Below are positions 25,756-34,521 of a stretch of DNA of 64,000 nt, one piece after another. The stretch lies in assembly GCA_008123405.1 (NCBI GenBank), contig VSSA01000001.1, forward strand, positions 372,001 to 436,000. Reading direction: 5' to 3'. Position 1 is the stretch's first letter; each line of letters starts with the position of its first letter. Origin of the DNA: Nocardioides sp. BGMRC 2183 (GTDB lineage: Bacteria; Actinomycetota; Actinomycetes; Propionibacteriales; Nocardioidaceae). Under the pieces are notes generated by a model. That model did no database searches. It was not told the origin of the DNA and saw only the letters and a program-made list of their open reading frames with translations. Position numbers and translations under genes: made by a program.

Positions 25756-27936
25756 TCAGCTGTGGAGGACCACGAGCTCGCCGGTGGCGCGGGTCATCGC
25801 GACGTAGCGGTCGACCGCGCCCTCGACTCCGTCCCCGAAGCGGTCTGGGTCCACGAGGATCACGAGGTCGAACTCGAGCCCCTTGACATTCTCCGGCGAC
25901 AGCGACCGGATCCGCACCGAGTCGTCGAGCCAGGGCGCACCGATCACGCACGCGGTGCCTTCGTGCGACTCCTCGGTCCACGCTGCCAGGATCGTGTCGA
26001 GCTCGTCGAGGGACCCGCGCCGCACCGGCGCCCCGTCGCGGATCGACACCGGCACGTTGGCATCGGGCAGCGCCGCCCGGATCACCGGCTCGGCCGCCTC
26101 CATCACCTGCCGGGGGGTGCGGTAGTTGATGCTGAGCGACGCCAACTCGATCCGGTCCAGCCCGGCCGCCCCCAGCCTCTCCTCCCAGCTGTCCTGGAAC
26201 CCGTGGCGCGCCTGGGCTCGATCTCCGACCACGGTGAAGCTCCGGCTCGGGCAACGCCGCAACAGCATCTGCCACTCGGCGTCGCTGAGCTCCTGGGCCT
26301 CGTCGACCACGATGTGCGCGAACGGGCCCGCCAGTCGGTCCGGGTGCGCCTGCTCGTCGCCGGCGTGGTCGACCAGCGCGCCCTGCAGGTCCGCGCCGCG
26401 CAGCATCGACATCAGCGCCATCTCCGAGTCGTCGGTGGCGATCAGGTGGTCGACCACCCGGTCCATCTCGGCGCGTTCGGCCCGCTGTCGCGCTTCGTCG
26501 CGGCGCCGGCGGCGCGCCTCGTCGGGGTCTCCCAGCCGCAGTCGCGCCGCGTCCAGGAGCGGAAGGTCGGCGCGGGTCCAGGCATAGGGGTCGGGTCGCT
26601 GCAGTCGTCGTACCTGGTCGGGGGAGAGGGCCGGCGCGCACCGGCGCAGGTAGGCGGGGACGGAGTAGAGATCGGCGACCAGGTCGGTGGGCTCCAGCAG
26701 GGGCCACGCCCCGCCGATCGCGTCGAGCAGGCCGGCGTGCCGTTCGAGCGTCCGACGTACCAGCGCGGGGGAGACCTCGACGTCCGCGTCGTGGTCGGGG
26801 TCGGACCCGGAGCCCAGGGCGGCGGTGTGCTTGTCCACCAGGATCTCCAGGAGTGACTGCCACACCTGCTCGCGCGCCGGATTGTGCGGCGTGCCGGGGT
26901 CGGGTGCGTTGAAGGCCTCGGCCCAGTCCTCTCCACTGAGCCACACCTCGGCCCACGGCGTCTCGACCAGCATCCCGGTCGTGGGCGGCTCCTCGTAGAG
27001 CGCGACGGCGGGCTCGATCGCGTGGACCAGCGCGGCCGACGCCTTCAGCCGGGCGACGGTGGGGTCGCCCTCCTCGGGCGCGGCAGCGCCTTGCGGAACC
27101 ATCTCGCGCAGGGTGCAGGTGGCCACTCCGTCCTCGCCCAGGCTGGGCAGCACATCGGCGACATAGGCGAGGTACGGCGCATGGGGGCCGACGAACAGCA
27201 CCCCACCTCGACCGGCACCCAGACGCGGGTCGTTGTAGAGCAGGTAGGCAGCACGGTGCAGCGCGACCACCGTCTTCCCGGTGCCGGGGCCACCGTCGAC
27301 CACCAGCGTGCCGCGAGACGATGCCCGAATGATGGCGTCCTGGTCGGCCTGGATGGTGCCGAGCACGTCACGCATCCGGGGCGACCGGCTGGCACCGAGG
27401 CTGGCGATGAACGCGGACTGGTCGTCCAGGGCGACACCGGCAGCGAGTGCGTCGGCGGTGAAGGCCTCATCCCAGTAGTCGGTGATCCGCCCGCGGGACC
27501 AACGGAAGCGACGGCGGCTGGCCAAACCCATCGGCGTCGCATGGGTGGCACCGAAGAAGGGCTCAGCAGCGGGGGAGCGCCAGTCGACCAGCAGCCGACG
27601 GCCGTCCGGCGCGGCGAGACCGACCCTCCCGACGTAGACCGGCTCGGCCTCACCCGCGACCACCATCCGTCCGAGACAGAGATCGCGTCCGTAGCGACGA
27701 AGCATCCGCAGCCGGCCGGTGAGGCGATGGATCTCCTGGTCGCGCCGCAGCGCCTGCTCGCCGTGGCCGCCGCCGGCACGTCGGAGGTCGTCGAGATCGG
27801 CGACGACGCCGGCGATCGAGGCGTCGAGCGCGGACTGGACGGTCCGCAGGTGCTGGTCGTCCGCGGCAATCAGATCGGCGGCCGCCTTCGCGGCCAGGTG
27901 GTCGGGCAGGGCGAACGCACTGGTGGCGTCGGTCAA
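25756..27936 (-). CDS. helR: RNA polymerase recycling ATPase HelR (HelD-type SF1 helicase-like)
   Basis: The 726-residue protein has an N-terminal helical region, a UvrD-like ATPase core with Walker A GGPGTGKT at about residues 212-219, Walker B VVDEAQELSDAEW at about 543, SINYRTPRQVME, and VKGLEFDLVILVDP near the end. HelD/HelR proteins pry RNA polymerase off DNA and give rifamycin tolerance. The start is TTG 27936, preceded by GGAG at 7 bases. A rifamycin-associated element lies upstream. The stop abuts a ceramidase-like remnant in the same frame. Confidence 0.85.
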   Translation of the reverse strand: MTDATSAFALPDHLAAKAAADLIAADDQHLRTVQSALDASIAGVVADLDDLRRAGGGHGEQALRRDQEIHRLTGRLRMLRRYGRDLCLGRMVVAGEAEPVYVGRVGLAAPDGRRLLVDWRSPAAEPFFGATHATPMGLASRRRFRWSRGRITDYWDEAFTADALAAGVALDDQSAFIASLGASRSPRMRDVLGTIQADQDAIIRASSRGTLVVDGGPGTGKTVVALHRAAYLLYNDPRLGAGRGGVLFVGPHAPYLAYVADVLPSLGEDGVATCTLREMVPQGAAAPEEGDPTVARLKASAALVHAIEPAVALYEEPPTTGMLVETPWAEVWLSGEDWAEAFNAPDPGTPHNPAREQVWQSLLEILVDKHTAALGSGSDPDHDADVEVSPALVRRTLERHAGLLDAIGGAWPLLEPTDLVADLYSVPAYLRRCAPALSPDQVRRLQRPDPYAWTRADLPLLDAARLRLGDPDEARRRRRDEARQRAERAEMDRVVDHLIATDDSEMALMSMLRGADLQGALVDHAGDEQAHPDRLAGPFAHIVVDEAQELSDAEWQMLLRRCPSRSFTVVGDRAQARHGFQDSWEERLGAAGLDRIELASLSINYRTPRQVMEAAEPVIRAALPDANVPVSIRDGAPVRRGSLDELDTILAAWTEESHEGTACVIGAPWLDDSVRIRSLSPENVKGLEFDLVILVDPDRFGDGVEGAVDRYVAMTRATGELVVLHS

Positions 27937-27988
27937 GAGATCACTCCGTGGGCGGTGGTGAGCGGTGGATCGGGAGGTCGGAGCCGGG

Positions 27989-27994
27989 ATTCTG
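27989..27994 (-). promoter_or_regulatory. -10 box CAGAAT of helR
   Basis: On the minus strand CAGAAT lies 11 bases downstream of the rifamycin-associated element and 52 bases before the TTG start. Confidence 0.5.
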
Positions 27995-28005
27995 CCCCCA
28001 CCCCA

Positions 28006-28024
28006 GGGCCTTGCCGCAAGCCCC
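28006..28024. promoter_or_regulatory. rifamycin-associated element (RAE)
   Basis: The 19 bases GGGCCTTGCCGCAAGCCCC, read on the minus strand GGGGCTTGCGGCAAGGCCC, equal the reported RAE inverted repeat found upstream of rifamycin-resistance genes (arr, rph, helR). It sits 70 bases before helR and 66 before the divergent VOC gene, so it could serve either. Confidence 0.9.
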
Positions 28025-28090
28025 GGGGGCGGCTATAAGTTGGTAGTGGCGGGAGGTCGGGTCTCGCCGGGGACGGACGGGGTGGAGCCG

Positions 28091-28552
28091 ATGGGTCGGG
28101 ACGTCCAGATCACCTTCGACGCCGCGGATCCGCGTGCTCTCTCGACGTTCTGGTGCACGGTGCTGGGCTACCTCCATCCGCCGCCCCCAGGCGTCGACGT
28201 GGATCCGGGCGCGGACGCGTTGGCCGCGTGGGACCAGTTCCTCGTCGCGGCCGGCGTACCCGAGCACTTGAGGAACAGCCGGTCGGCGATCGAGGATCCC
28301 GAGGGCGCCGGTCCACGCGTCTTCTTCCAGCAGGTGCCGGAGGAGAAGGCCGGGAAGAACCGGGTCCACCTCGACGTACGAGCAGCTCCCGGGTTGTCGG
28401 GCAGTGAGCGGATGAGCGCGTTGGAGTCCGAGTGCGCCCGGCTGGTCGACCTCGGCGCTTCACGTGTCGAGCGGCACGACCCGGCGCCACCGCTGCAGGC
28501 CGGACACATCGTGATGCGCGACCCGGAGGGCAACGAGTTCTGCCTCGACTGA
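28091..28552 (+). CDS. VOC family protein (glyoxalase-like)
   Basis: This 153-residue protein has the VOC beta-alpha-beta-beta-beta pattern: VQITFDAADPRALSTFWCTV at the start, KNRVHLDVRA in the middle and AGHIVMRDPEGNEFCLD at the end. The His and Glu positions resemble VOC metal ligands. The substrate is unknown. It is divergent from helR and shares its upstream region with the RAE, so rifamycin induction is possible. ATG 28091 is chosen because it follows GGGTGGAG and starts the conserved domain. Confidence 0.85.
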   Translation: MGRDVQITFDAADPRALSTFWCTVLGYLHPPPPGVDVDPGADALAAWDQFLVAAGVPEHLRNSRSAIEDPEGAGPRVFFQQVPEEKAGKNRVHLDVRAAPGLSGSERMSALESECARLVDLGASRVERHDPAPPLQAGHIVMRDPEGNEFCLD

Positions 28553-28747
28553 ACGTTCGCGGCAGCCCGTTGGTCGAGACCGTCGACGCTGCACCATGGC
28601 GCGCAGGCACCGGGACCCGCTATGTTCGTGCGCCGTGGTCGATCGGATCGGGCTGGACGTCACCTGGGCCCGATTCGATGGGGGATCGACAGCAGAGCCG
28701 GATGTGATCGGCGCACCCCGTTCGTTTCGACCTCGAGGAGACCACTC

Positions 28748-29710
28748 GTGACGTGGCAGAGGCGCGCGCCTTCGGACCACCCGCCGGTGATCACAGCGGT
28801 GCTGTCGTTCACCAGCGCCCAGTTGGGAGCCCCTGGACGAATCGAGACGGTGCGGTCCGCGGAGCCGGCGAACTTGCGCGAAGCCGTGCTCACCCGAGTC
28901 CAGGAGATCGTCGACGAGGCCGGCGAACCGATGCGGCTCCAGTTGACCGACCGCCACGGCGAGACCACGCTGTCCGTGCACCCCGCTTTGGTGCCCCCGG
29001 CGCGGTCGCCGCTCGGCGATTCTGCCCCGCCTGTCCCACCTCGCCGACGTCGGTACGCGGTCCCGATGCCCGTGGGCGTCGCCGCGGTGATCGCCGTGAT
29101 CGTGGTCGGGGGCGTCCTGGTCGGCAGCGAGGACGTGGGCGACGCGGCCACCCCGTCCGCTCCTGCCACCAGGGCCACCGCCGCCGCGCCGGCGCCTGAG
29201 TCCACGACCCTTGTCACCCCTGCCAGCTACGACGACCGAACGCCACGCACCGTTGCCCGGGTCCGTGTCCACGGCGGGGCAGGGGAGATGACGGTGCGGA
29301 TCGTCGCCCCAGCCCGGGCGCTGGTCCACGTCACGGTGGTCGGGCCGTCGGGCCGAGTCGTGGTGGCACGCCGACTCGCGATCGGGCCGACGCCGCGGGA
29401 CGTCAGGCTCGATGCGCTCGGCCCGGGGGAGTACCGGTGGCAGGTCGCACCGGCAGGACCCGGACGGGTCCGCGGTGGCACCGTGACGGTCCGGCCGCCG
29501 AGGATCGATACGCTGCCTGCCGACGAACCCACGCCGACCACTGCTCCGGTTCCGGTGACGGACCCAGTGCCCGCGGAGACGCCGTACGTCGCGCCCACCG
29601 ACGCCGGAGCCGACGACGGCGATACCGGAAACGACGCTCCCGAGAAGCAACACGACGGCGGCCAGGGGTCCCTGATCGGCGACACCGGCCCGATCGACCC
29701 CGATGAGTGA
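28748..29710 (+). CDS. single-pass membrane protein with extracellular beta domain, unknown function
   Basis: This is a 320-residue protein from GTG 28748, with GAGGAG 7 bases before. A cytosolic part of about 100 residues (contains LREAVLTRVQEIVDEAGEPM) is followed by basic RRRRYAV, one membrane helix (VAAVIAVIVVGGVLVG) and an Ala/Thr/Pro-rich stalk. An Ig-like beta domain then ends in LGPGEYRWQVAPAG, and a Pro/Asp-rich acidic tail closes the protein. The product overlaps the next gene, whose product ends in a similar YRWQV segment. I do not recognise the family. Confidence 0.75.
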   Translation: MTWQRRAPSDHPPVITAVLSFTSAQLGAPGRIETVRSAEPANLREAVLTRVQEIVDEAGEPMRLQLTDRHGETTLSVHPALVPPARSPLGDSAPPVPPRRRRYAVPMPVGVAAVIAVIVVGGVLVGSEDVGDAATPSAPATRATAAAPAPESTTLVTPASYDDRTPRTVARVRVHGGAGEMTVRIVAPARALVHVTVVGPSGRVVVARRLAIGPTPRDVRLDALGPGEYRWQVAPAGPGRVRGGTVTVRPPRIDTLPADEPTPTTAPVPVTDPVPAETPYVAPTDAGADDGDTGNDAPEKQHDGGQGSLIGDTGPIDPDE

Positions 29711-30905
29711 GGCGAAGCGGATGAGACACGCCGTGCCCACGGGTGTCAGCGCGCTCGCTGGCCTGCTGGTCGTGCTCGGCCTGGTCGTGGCGGTCCCGTC
29801 GTCGGCGAACGCCACCGACCAGGATCGCTGGCGAGGGTTCGCCATCACTGCATTCGGTGGGACGGCCGCCGGGAAGTGGATCGGCGGCTATCAGGTGGAC
29901 GGTCGGGTGGCCCACCGCATCGACCCGGGCCGCAAGGCGCCGATGGGCCGCGTCGGCGACCTGCGCTGGACGACGAAGGTCGGCGCGAACGCCCGCCGTG
30001 CCCACCGTGCGGCCTGGGTGCTCTCCAAGTACGGCGCTGCCCGCGACCCCGACAGTCGCGCCCGGACGAACATCCAAGCCGCCGCGGTCGACGCCGCCGT
30101 CTTGCACCTGCTGCGCGGCAAGGCGTGGCGGATCACGGGCGCGAAGGGGGAGCGGCGGATCGACCAGGCAGGCTACTCGCCACTGGTACGACGCTGGGCG
30201 ATGACGTTCGTCCGGCAGTCGCACCGGCTGGCCGGCCCCTACCGCGTGGACGTCACCACGAACAGCCCGACCGTCGGGGGAGAGACCACGGCGACCGCCA
30301 CCGTCCGCTCGGCCCGTGGCCGCGCGGTCGAGAACCTGCCGGTCACGCTCGACTACGGCGATCGCGACGCGTTCCGCGCCACGACCGACCAACGCGGTCG
30401 TGTGGTCACCACCTGGCCGTCGGGGACTGCGGGGGAGCAGGCATTGCGCGTGACGGTGCACCGCCTCCCGACGACCTCGCTCGGCGTCCGGGTCCCGGCC
30501 AGGGGTTCTCGGATCGCGCTCGCGGGTCGTCGTACCTCCCGCACCAGCCAGACGCGGGTGATCGTCCGAGCGACGCCCACTGTCACGGCCATCCCGGCCG
30601 GGCAGAAGCGCACCGCACAGACCTCGTTCAAGACCTGGCTGAAGGTCGCCCGCTCCGGACACGGAACCAAGGCCTTGGTCCGTGCGACGCTCCACGGGCC
30701 GTTCTCCTCGGCGGCCGCAGCCTCGTGCTCGGGGGAGAAGATCGCGACCACTCGCCGGGCGGCCATCGCGGGCAACCAACGGGTCCGGGTGAAGAGCCTC
30801 AAACTGCGACCCGGCGTCTACCGCTGGCAGGTCAGCCGACCCGGCGACGACTGGAACGCTGCCGCCACCGCCTGCACCCCGCCGCTGCGGATCGTGAAGC
30901 GCTGA
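29703..30905 (+). CDS. secreted surface-type protein of unknown function
   Basis: The 400-residue protein has a signal peptide (LAGLLVVLGLVVAV, cleavage near ANA). The first domain includes AHRIDPGRKAP and RAAWVLSKYGAARD then NIQAAAVDAAVLHLL, which resembles thioester adhesin domains, but the usual Cys is absent (Arg in its place). Two beta domains follow; the last ends LRPGVYRWQVSRPGDDW, echoing the upstream protein. It overlaps the previous gene by eight bases, so the pair is probably cotranscribed. The adhesin resemblance is tentative. Confidence 0.7.
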   Translation: MSEAKRMRHAVPTGVSALAGLLVVLGLVVAVPSSANATDQDRWRGFAITAFGGTAAGKWIGGYQVDGRVAHRIDPGRKAPMGRVGDLRWTTKVGANARRAHRAAWVLSKYGAARDPDSRARTNIQAAAVDAAVLHLLRGKAWRITGAKGERRIDQAGYSPLVRRWAMTFVRQSHRLAGPYRVDVTTNSPTVGGETTATATVRSARGRAVENLPVTLDYGDRDAFRATTDQRGRVVTTWPSGTAGEQALRVTVHRLPTTSLGVRVPARGSRIALAGRRTSRTSQTRVIVRATPTVTAIPAGQKRTAQTSFKTWLKVARSGHGTKALVRATLHGPFSSAAAASCSGEKIATTRRAAIAGNQRVRVKSLKLRPGVYRWQVSRPGDDWNAAATACTPPLRIVKR

Positions 30906-31028
30906 CGCGGATTCGGGTTCCGCCAAGGTCGCAGTCGCCGTGTGCTCGTCCGCTGAATCTCCGTCCCGAGTCGGGTCGGTATGGGTTGCCGTGTCCCGCA
31001 ACCGGCTGGACACGCCACCGAGGAGGAC

Positions 31029-31511
31029 ATGATGGTCAGCGCACGTGCACACCTGTGGTTCAGCAACGGCAAGGCCGGCGAAGCGGCCCGCTTCTACGAG
31101 AAGCACATCCCCGATTCCAAGGTGACCAACGTCGTCATGGCGCCCGAAGGCATGGCCTTCACAGCGCCCGGCGAGTTCATCGTCGACTTCACCGTGGCCG
31201 GGATGCCCGTGACGGCCATCAACGCCGGCGAGGAGTTCACCCTCGACGAAGCCTTCTCGATCTACCTCAGCGTGGACACCCAGGAGGAGGTCGACCGCTT
31301 CTGGGATCTGCTCACTGCCGACGGTGGCATCGAGCAACCCTGCGGTTGGTGCAAGGACAGGTTCGGAGTCTCCTGGCAGATCGTGCCCCGGCAACTCGAG
31401 GACCTCTGCGGCGACCTGACGACCGAGGCCAACATGAGGGCCACCCAGGCGATGTTCCAGATGACGAAGATCGACATCGCGGCGATGGAACGGGCCTACC
31501 ACGGGGAGTGA
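31029..31511 (+). CDS. VOC family protein, PhnB/3-demethylubiquinone methyltransferase-like fold
   Basis: The 160-residue protein has HLWFSNGKAGEAARFYEKHI, SIYLSVDTQEEVDRFWDLL and CGWCKDRFGVSWQIVPRQL, the PhnB-like VOC pattern. Despite the common database label, these are not proven methyltransferases. GGAGG lies 3 bases before ATG 31029; the adjacent ATG 31032 has better spacing and is equally possible. The 123 bases before it hold small inverted repeats (GGTTGC/GCAACC at 30984-31003). Confidence 0.85.
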   Translation: MMVSARAHLWFSNGKAGEAARFYEKHIPDSKVTNVVMAPEGMAFTAPGEFIVDFTVAGMPVTAINAGEEFTLDEAFSIYLSVDTQEEVDRFWDLLTADGGIEQPCGWCKDRFGVSWQIVPRQLEDLCGDLTTEANMRATQAMFQMTKIDIAAMERAYHGE

Positions 31512-31559
31512 GGCGCAATCAGCGGCTACTCCAGTTGGTTGACTGGCGAAGCGACATGG

Positions 31560-31584
31560 AGCCGCCGCGACCGGTGCGGCGGCT
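31560..31584 (+). terminator. 9-bp hairpin after the PhnB-like gene
   Basis: AGCCGCCGC (31560-31568) and GCGGCGGCT (31576-31584) are perfect complements around a 7-base loop, 49 bases after the stop codon. No U-tract follows. Confidence 0.5.
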
Positions 31585-31682
31585 ATGGCGGCGTCGTGCA
31601 CGGCGAGTGACCCCGAAACGGCCGAGAAGCTTTCACTCGATCTGGGTGATGCCGCGCGGGATCGACTCGCCCTAGCGTCGAG

Positions 31683-31699
31683 CGTCGAACTTTTCGACG
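31683..31699. promoter_or_regulatory. operator-like dyad upstream of the sulfatase gene
   Basis: CGTCGAA-CTT-TTCGACG is a perfect 7-bp inverted repeat lying 5 bases after a possible -10 box TAGCGT (31673-31678), about 33 bases before the sulfatase ATG. Its position at the expected transcription start suggests repressor binding. Confidence 0.45.
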
Positions 31700-31731
31700 A
31701 ATGACCGTGATGACGATGGGGTGAGGGCACC

Positions 31732-34092
31732 ATGAGTGACGAGGCACGCCGCACGGTGAAGGGGCGTCCGCTGCCGGAGGCGAGGACGCTGCCGTTCCCA
31801 CCCCGGGCGTCGGGAAGCGTCGCCGGGCGCACCATCCAGGAGTCGACGTACGCGCCGAGACCGCCGCAGCGGCGGCTCCCCGCCGACGCGCCGAACGTCC
31901 TCGTCATCCTGATCGACGACGCCGGCCCGGCGCTCCCGACCTCCCTCGGCGGCGCGGTACGCACGCCGACACTGGACCGGGTCCGGGAGAGCGGCGTCGG
32001 CTTCAACCGGTTCCACACCACGGCGATGTGCTCGCCAACGCGCGCCGCGCTGCTCACCGGCCGCAACCACCACCGGGTCGGCAACGGTCAGATCGCCGAG
32101 CTCGCCAACGACTGGGACGGCTACTCCGGGCACATCCCGAAGAGCAGCGCCACGATGGCGGAGGTGCTGCGGCACTACGGCTACGCCACCGGCGCGTGGG
32201 GCAAGTGGCACAACACGCCCGCGGAGGAGACCACCGCTGCTGGGCCGTTCGACCGGTGGCCGACGGGCTACGGGTTCGACTACTTCTACGGCTTCCTGGC
32301 CGGCGAAGCGTCCCAGTACGAGCCCAACCTGGTCCGCAACACGACCACGGTGCTGCCGCCGCGGTCTCCGGAGGAGGGTTACCACCTCAGTGAGGACCTC
32401 GCCGATGACGCGACCAAGTGGCTGCGCGACCACAAGGCGCTCGCGCCCGACCAGCCGTTCTTCATGTACTGGGCGACCGGCGCCATCCATGGTCCGCACC
32501 ACGTCATGAAGGAGTGGGCGGACAAGTACGCCGGGGTCTTCGACGACGGCTGGGACGCCTACCGCGAGCGCGCGCTCGACGGCGCGAAGGCCGCGGGCTG
32601 GGTGCCGGACGACGCCGAGCTCACGCCGCGCCACGAGAGCCTCACCGCCTGGGACGACATCCCCGAGCGCCACCGGCCCTTCCAGCGGCGGCTGATGGAG
32701 GTCTGCGCGGGGTTCGGCGAGCACGCCGACACCCAGGCCGGCAGGCTCCTCGACGAGCTCGAGCGGCTCGGTTACGCCGACAACACCGTCGTCCTCTACA
32801 TCTGGGGCGACAACGGCTCGTCCGGTGAGGGCCAGAACGGCACCATCAGCGAGCTGCTCGCGCAGAACGGCATCCCGACCACCGTCGACCAGCACATCGC
32901 CGCGCTCGAGGAGCTCGGCGGGCTCGACGCGCTCGGCACCCCGGCGACCGACAACCAGTACCACGCGGGCTGGGCGTGGGCCGGCTCGGCGCCGTACCAG
33001 GGCATGAAGCTGCTCGCCTCCCACCTCGGCGGCACACGGAACCCGATGTTCGTCAGTTGGCCGGGGCGCATCGAGCCGGACTCGACGCCGCGGACCCAGT
33101 TCCATCACGTGATCGACGTGGTGCCCACCATCTACGACATCGTCGGCATCACGCCGCCCGACGAGGTCAACGGCATCCCGCAGGACCCGATCGACGGGAT
33201 CAGCCTCGCGTACGCGCTCGACGACCGGGCGGCCGAGGGCCGCCGGCGGACCCAGTACTTCGAGATCATGGGCAGCCGGTCGATCTACTCCGACGGCTGG
33301 ATGGCGTCCGCGATCGGACCGCGGCTGCCCTGGGTGCCCGGAGTGCCCGAGGGCATCCGGACCTGGACGCCCGACCAGGACTGTTGGGAGCTCTACCACC
33401 TCGACGAGGACTGGAGCCAGGCCCACGACCTGGCCGCGGAGCACCCCGAGAAGCTGGCCGAGCTCAAGGAGCTCTTCGTGATCGAGGCGGCCCGCAACGA
33501 CGCGCTCCCGATCGGCGGCGGACTCTGGGTACCGGTGATGCATCCCGAGGACCGGATCAGCCCGCCCTACACGGAGTGGGAGATGGACGGCGACACGGTG
33601 CGGGTGCCCGAGTTCTGCGCGCCCGCGCTCGGCAACCGCCCCAACACCGTCACGATGCAGGTCAGCTGCGGCGAGCACGCCAACGGCGTGCTGTACAAGC
33701 TCGGCGGTGCCGGCGGCGGACTCACCTGCTTCGTCGAGGACGGCGTGCTGACCTACGAGTACAACCTGTTCCTGGTGCAGCGGACCGTGCTCCGGGCCGG
33801 GACGCCGCTCGGGGCGGGGGAGCACACGATCGAGATCGAGACGGCGTACGTCGAGCCCCGACCGGGCGGCCCGCTGAGCGTGGAGCTGCGGGTCGACGGC
33901 ACCGCGGTCGCGCAGGGCACGGTGCCGGTGAGCGCGCCGCTGCTCTTCACCGCCAACGACTGTCTCGACATCGGGCGTGCGCATGGCGGCGCGGTCTCGA
34001 GGCGGTACGCCGACCGCATGCCGTTCGCGTTCGACGGCGATATCGGTCACGTCCACATCGCCTACGCGACGGCGCTCACCGCTGCGTCGTGA
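31732..34092 (+). CDS. arylsulfatase (sulfatase family, formylglycine type)
   Basis: The 786-residue enzyme has the sulfatase metal-binding start VLVILIDDAGPA and the modification motif MCSPTRAALLTGR, in which Cys (about residue 100) is converted to formylglycine. GKWHNTPAEE, WGDNGSSGEG and YQGMKLLASHLGGTRNP follow the family pattern. The C-terminal part adds a beta-sandwich of about 170 residues. There is no signal peptide, so the enzyme is probably cytosolic unless exported by another route. No maturase gene is nearby. It hydrolyses a sulfate ester; the substrate is unknown. Confidence 0.9.
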   Translation: MSDEARRTVKGRPLPEARTLPFPPRASGSVAGRTIQESTYAPRPPQRRLPADAPNVLVILIDDAGPALPTSLGGAVRTPTLDRVRESGVGFNRFHTTAMCSPTRAALLTGRNHHRVGNGQIAELANDWDGYSGHIPKSSATMAEVLRHYGYATGAWGKWHNTPAEETTAAGPFDRWPTGYGFDYFYGFLAGEASQYEPNLVRNTTTVLPPRSPEEGYHLSEDLADDATKWLRDHKALAPDQPFFMYWATGAIHGPHHVMKEWADKYAGVFDDGWDAYRERALDGAKAAGWVPDDAELTPRHESLTAWDDIPERHRPFQRRLMEVCAGFGEHADTQAGRLLDELERLGYADNTVVLYIWGDNGSSGEGQNGTISELLAQNGIPTTVDQHIAALEELGGLDALGTPATDNQYHAGWAWAGSAPYQGMKLLASHLGGTRNPMFVSWPGRIEPDSTPRTQFHHVIDVVPTIYDIVGITPPDEVNGIPQDPIDGISLAYALDDRAAEGRRRTQYFEIMGSRSIYSDGWMASAIGPRLPWVPGVPEGIRTWTPDQDCWELYHLDEDWSQAHDLAAEHPEKLAELKELFVIEAARNDALPIGGGLWVPVMHPEDRISPPYTEWEMDGDTVRVPEFCAPALGNRPNTVTMQVSCGEHANGVLYKLGGAGGGLTCFVEDGVLTYEYNLFLVQRTVLRAGTPLGAGEHTIEIETAYVEPRPGGPLSVELRVDGTAVAQGTVPVSAPLLFTANDCLDIGRAHGGAVSRRYADRMPFAFDGDIGHVHIAYATALTAAS

Positions 34093-34121
34093 CCGACCGG
34101 GCCGATCCGGCCCGTCGGTCG
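34091..34121 (+). terminator. hairpin overlapping the sulfatase stop codon
   Basis: GACCGACCGGGCCG and CGGCCCGTCGGTC pair with one bulged base around ATC. The stem starts within the stop codon. Confidence 0.45.
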
Positions 34122-34224
34122 GCGGGGATCGCGAGTCCGCAGGAGGTCATTGCGGTCGTGTTCGCGTCGATCTGACTGGTAGCGAGACGTGTTGAAGCGG
34201 GACGAGTTACCTGCCAGAATGGCT

Positions 34225-34244
34225 ATATTCCAAGGATCGAATAT
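34225..34244. promoter_or_regulatory. operator-like inverted repeat upstream of vapB
   Basis: ATATTC (34225-34230) and GAATAT (34239-34244) are an inverted repeat with an 8-base spacer, just after a CAGAAT -10-like box at 34215-34220. The stretch is AT-rich compared with its surroundings. Autoregulation by the VapBC complex is usual for the family. Confidence 0.5.
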
Positions 34245-34263
34245 CGCCACAGGGGAGCGTGTC

Positions 34264-34521
34264 ATGGACGTCGGAGTTCGCGAGCTGCGTGACGGCCTGA
34301 GCCGACACTTGGCGTCTGTGCGCGAAGGGCACACGGTCACAGTCACCGACCACGGCCGACCCGTCGCGCGGATCGTCCCCGTGGAAGTGCCCACCAAGCT
34401 GGAGCAGCTGATCGCAGAGGGCAAGGTGACGCCTGCGACCCGCCGCAAGCGGAAGCGGCCAGCGCCGATCAAGACCGCCGGCGCGGTCAGCGACCTCGTC
34501 GACCAGCAGCGCCGACGTTGA
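34264..34521 (+). CDS. vapB: type II antitoxin, Phd/YefM family (VapB)
   Basis: This 85-residue protein opens with MDVGVRELRDGLSRHLASVR and contains VTVTDHGRPVARIVPV, the Phd/YefM DNA-binding fold. A basic C-terminal tail (RRKRKRPAPIK) would bind and neutralise the toxin. ATG 34264 follows GGGGAG and starts the conserved domain. Its stop overlaps the TTG start of the PIN toxin, so antitoxin and toxin are made in sequence from one mRNA. Confidence 0.88.
   Translation: MDVGVRELRDGLSRHLASVREGHTVTVTDHGRPVARIVPVEVPTKLEQLIAEGKVTPATRRKRKRPAPIKTAGAVSDLVDQQRRR

Noticed and set aside
29403-32084. A very long minus-strand open frame (893 codons) across three plus-strand genes
   Set aside because: It is antisense to clear genes (signal peptide, VOC fold and the start of a sulfatase) and its predicted product is low-complexity Arg/Gly/Pro sequence, typical of GC-rich shadow frames.
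31672-34056. A 794-codon minus-strand open frame opposite the sulfatase
   Set aside because: The sulfatase frame has full family motifs on the other strand; this one is a codon-bias shadow.
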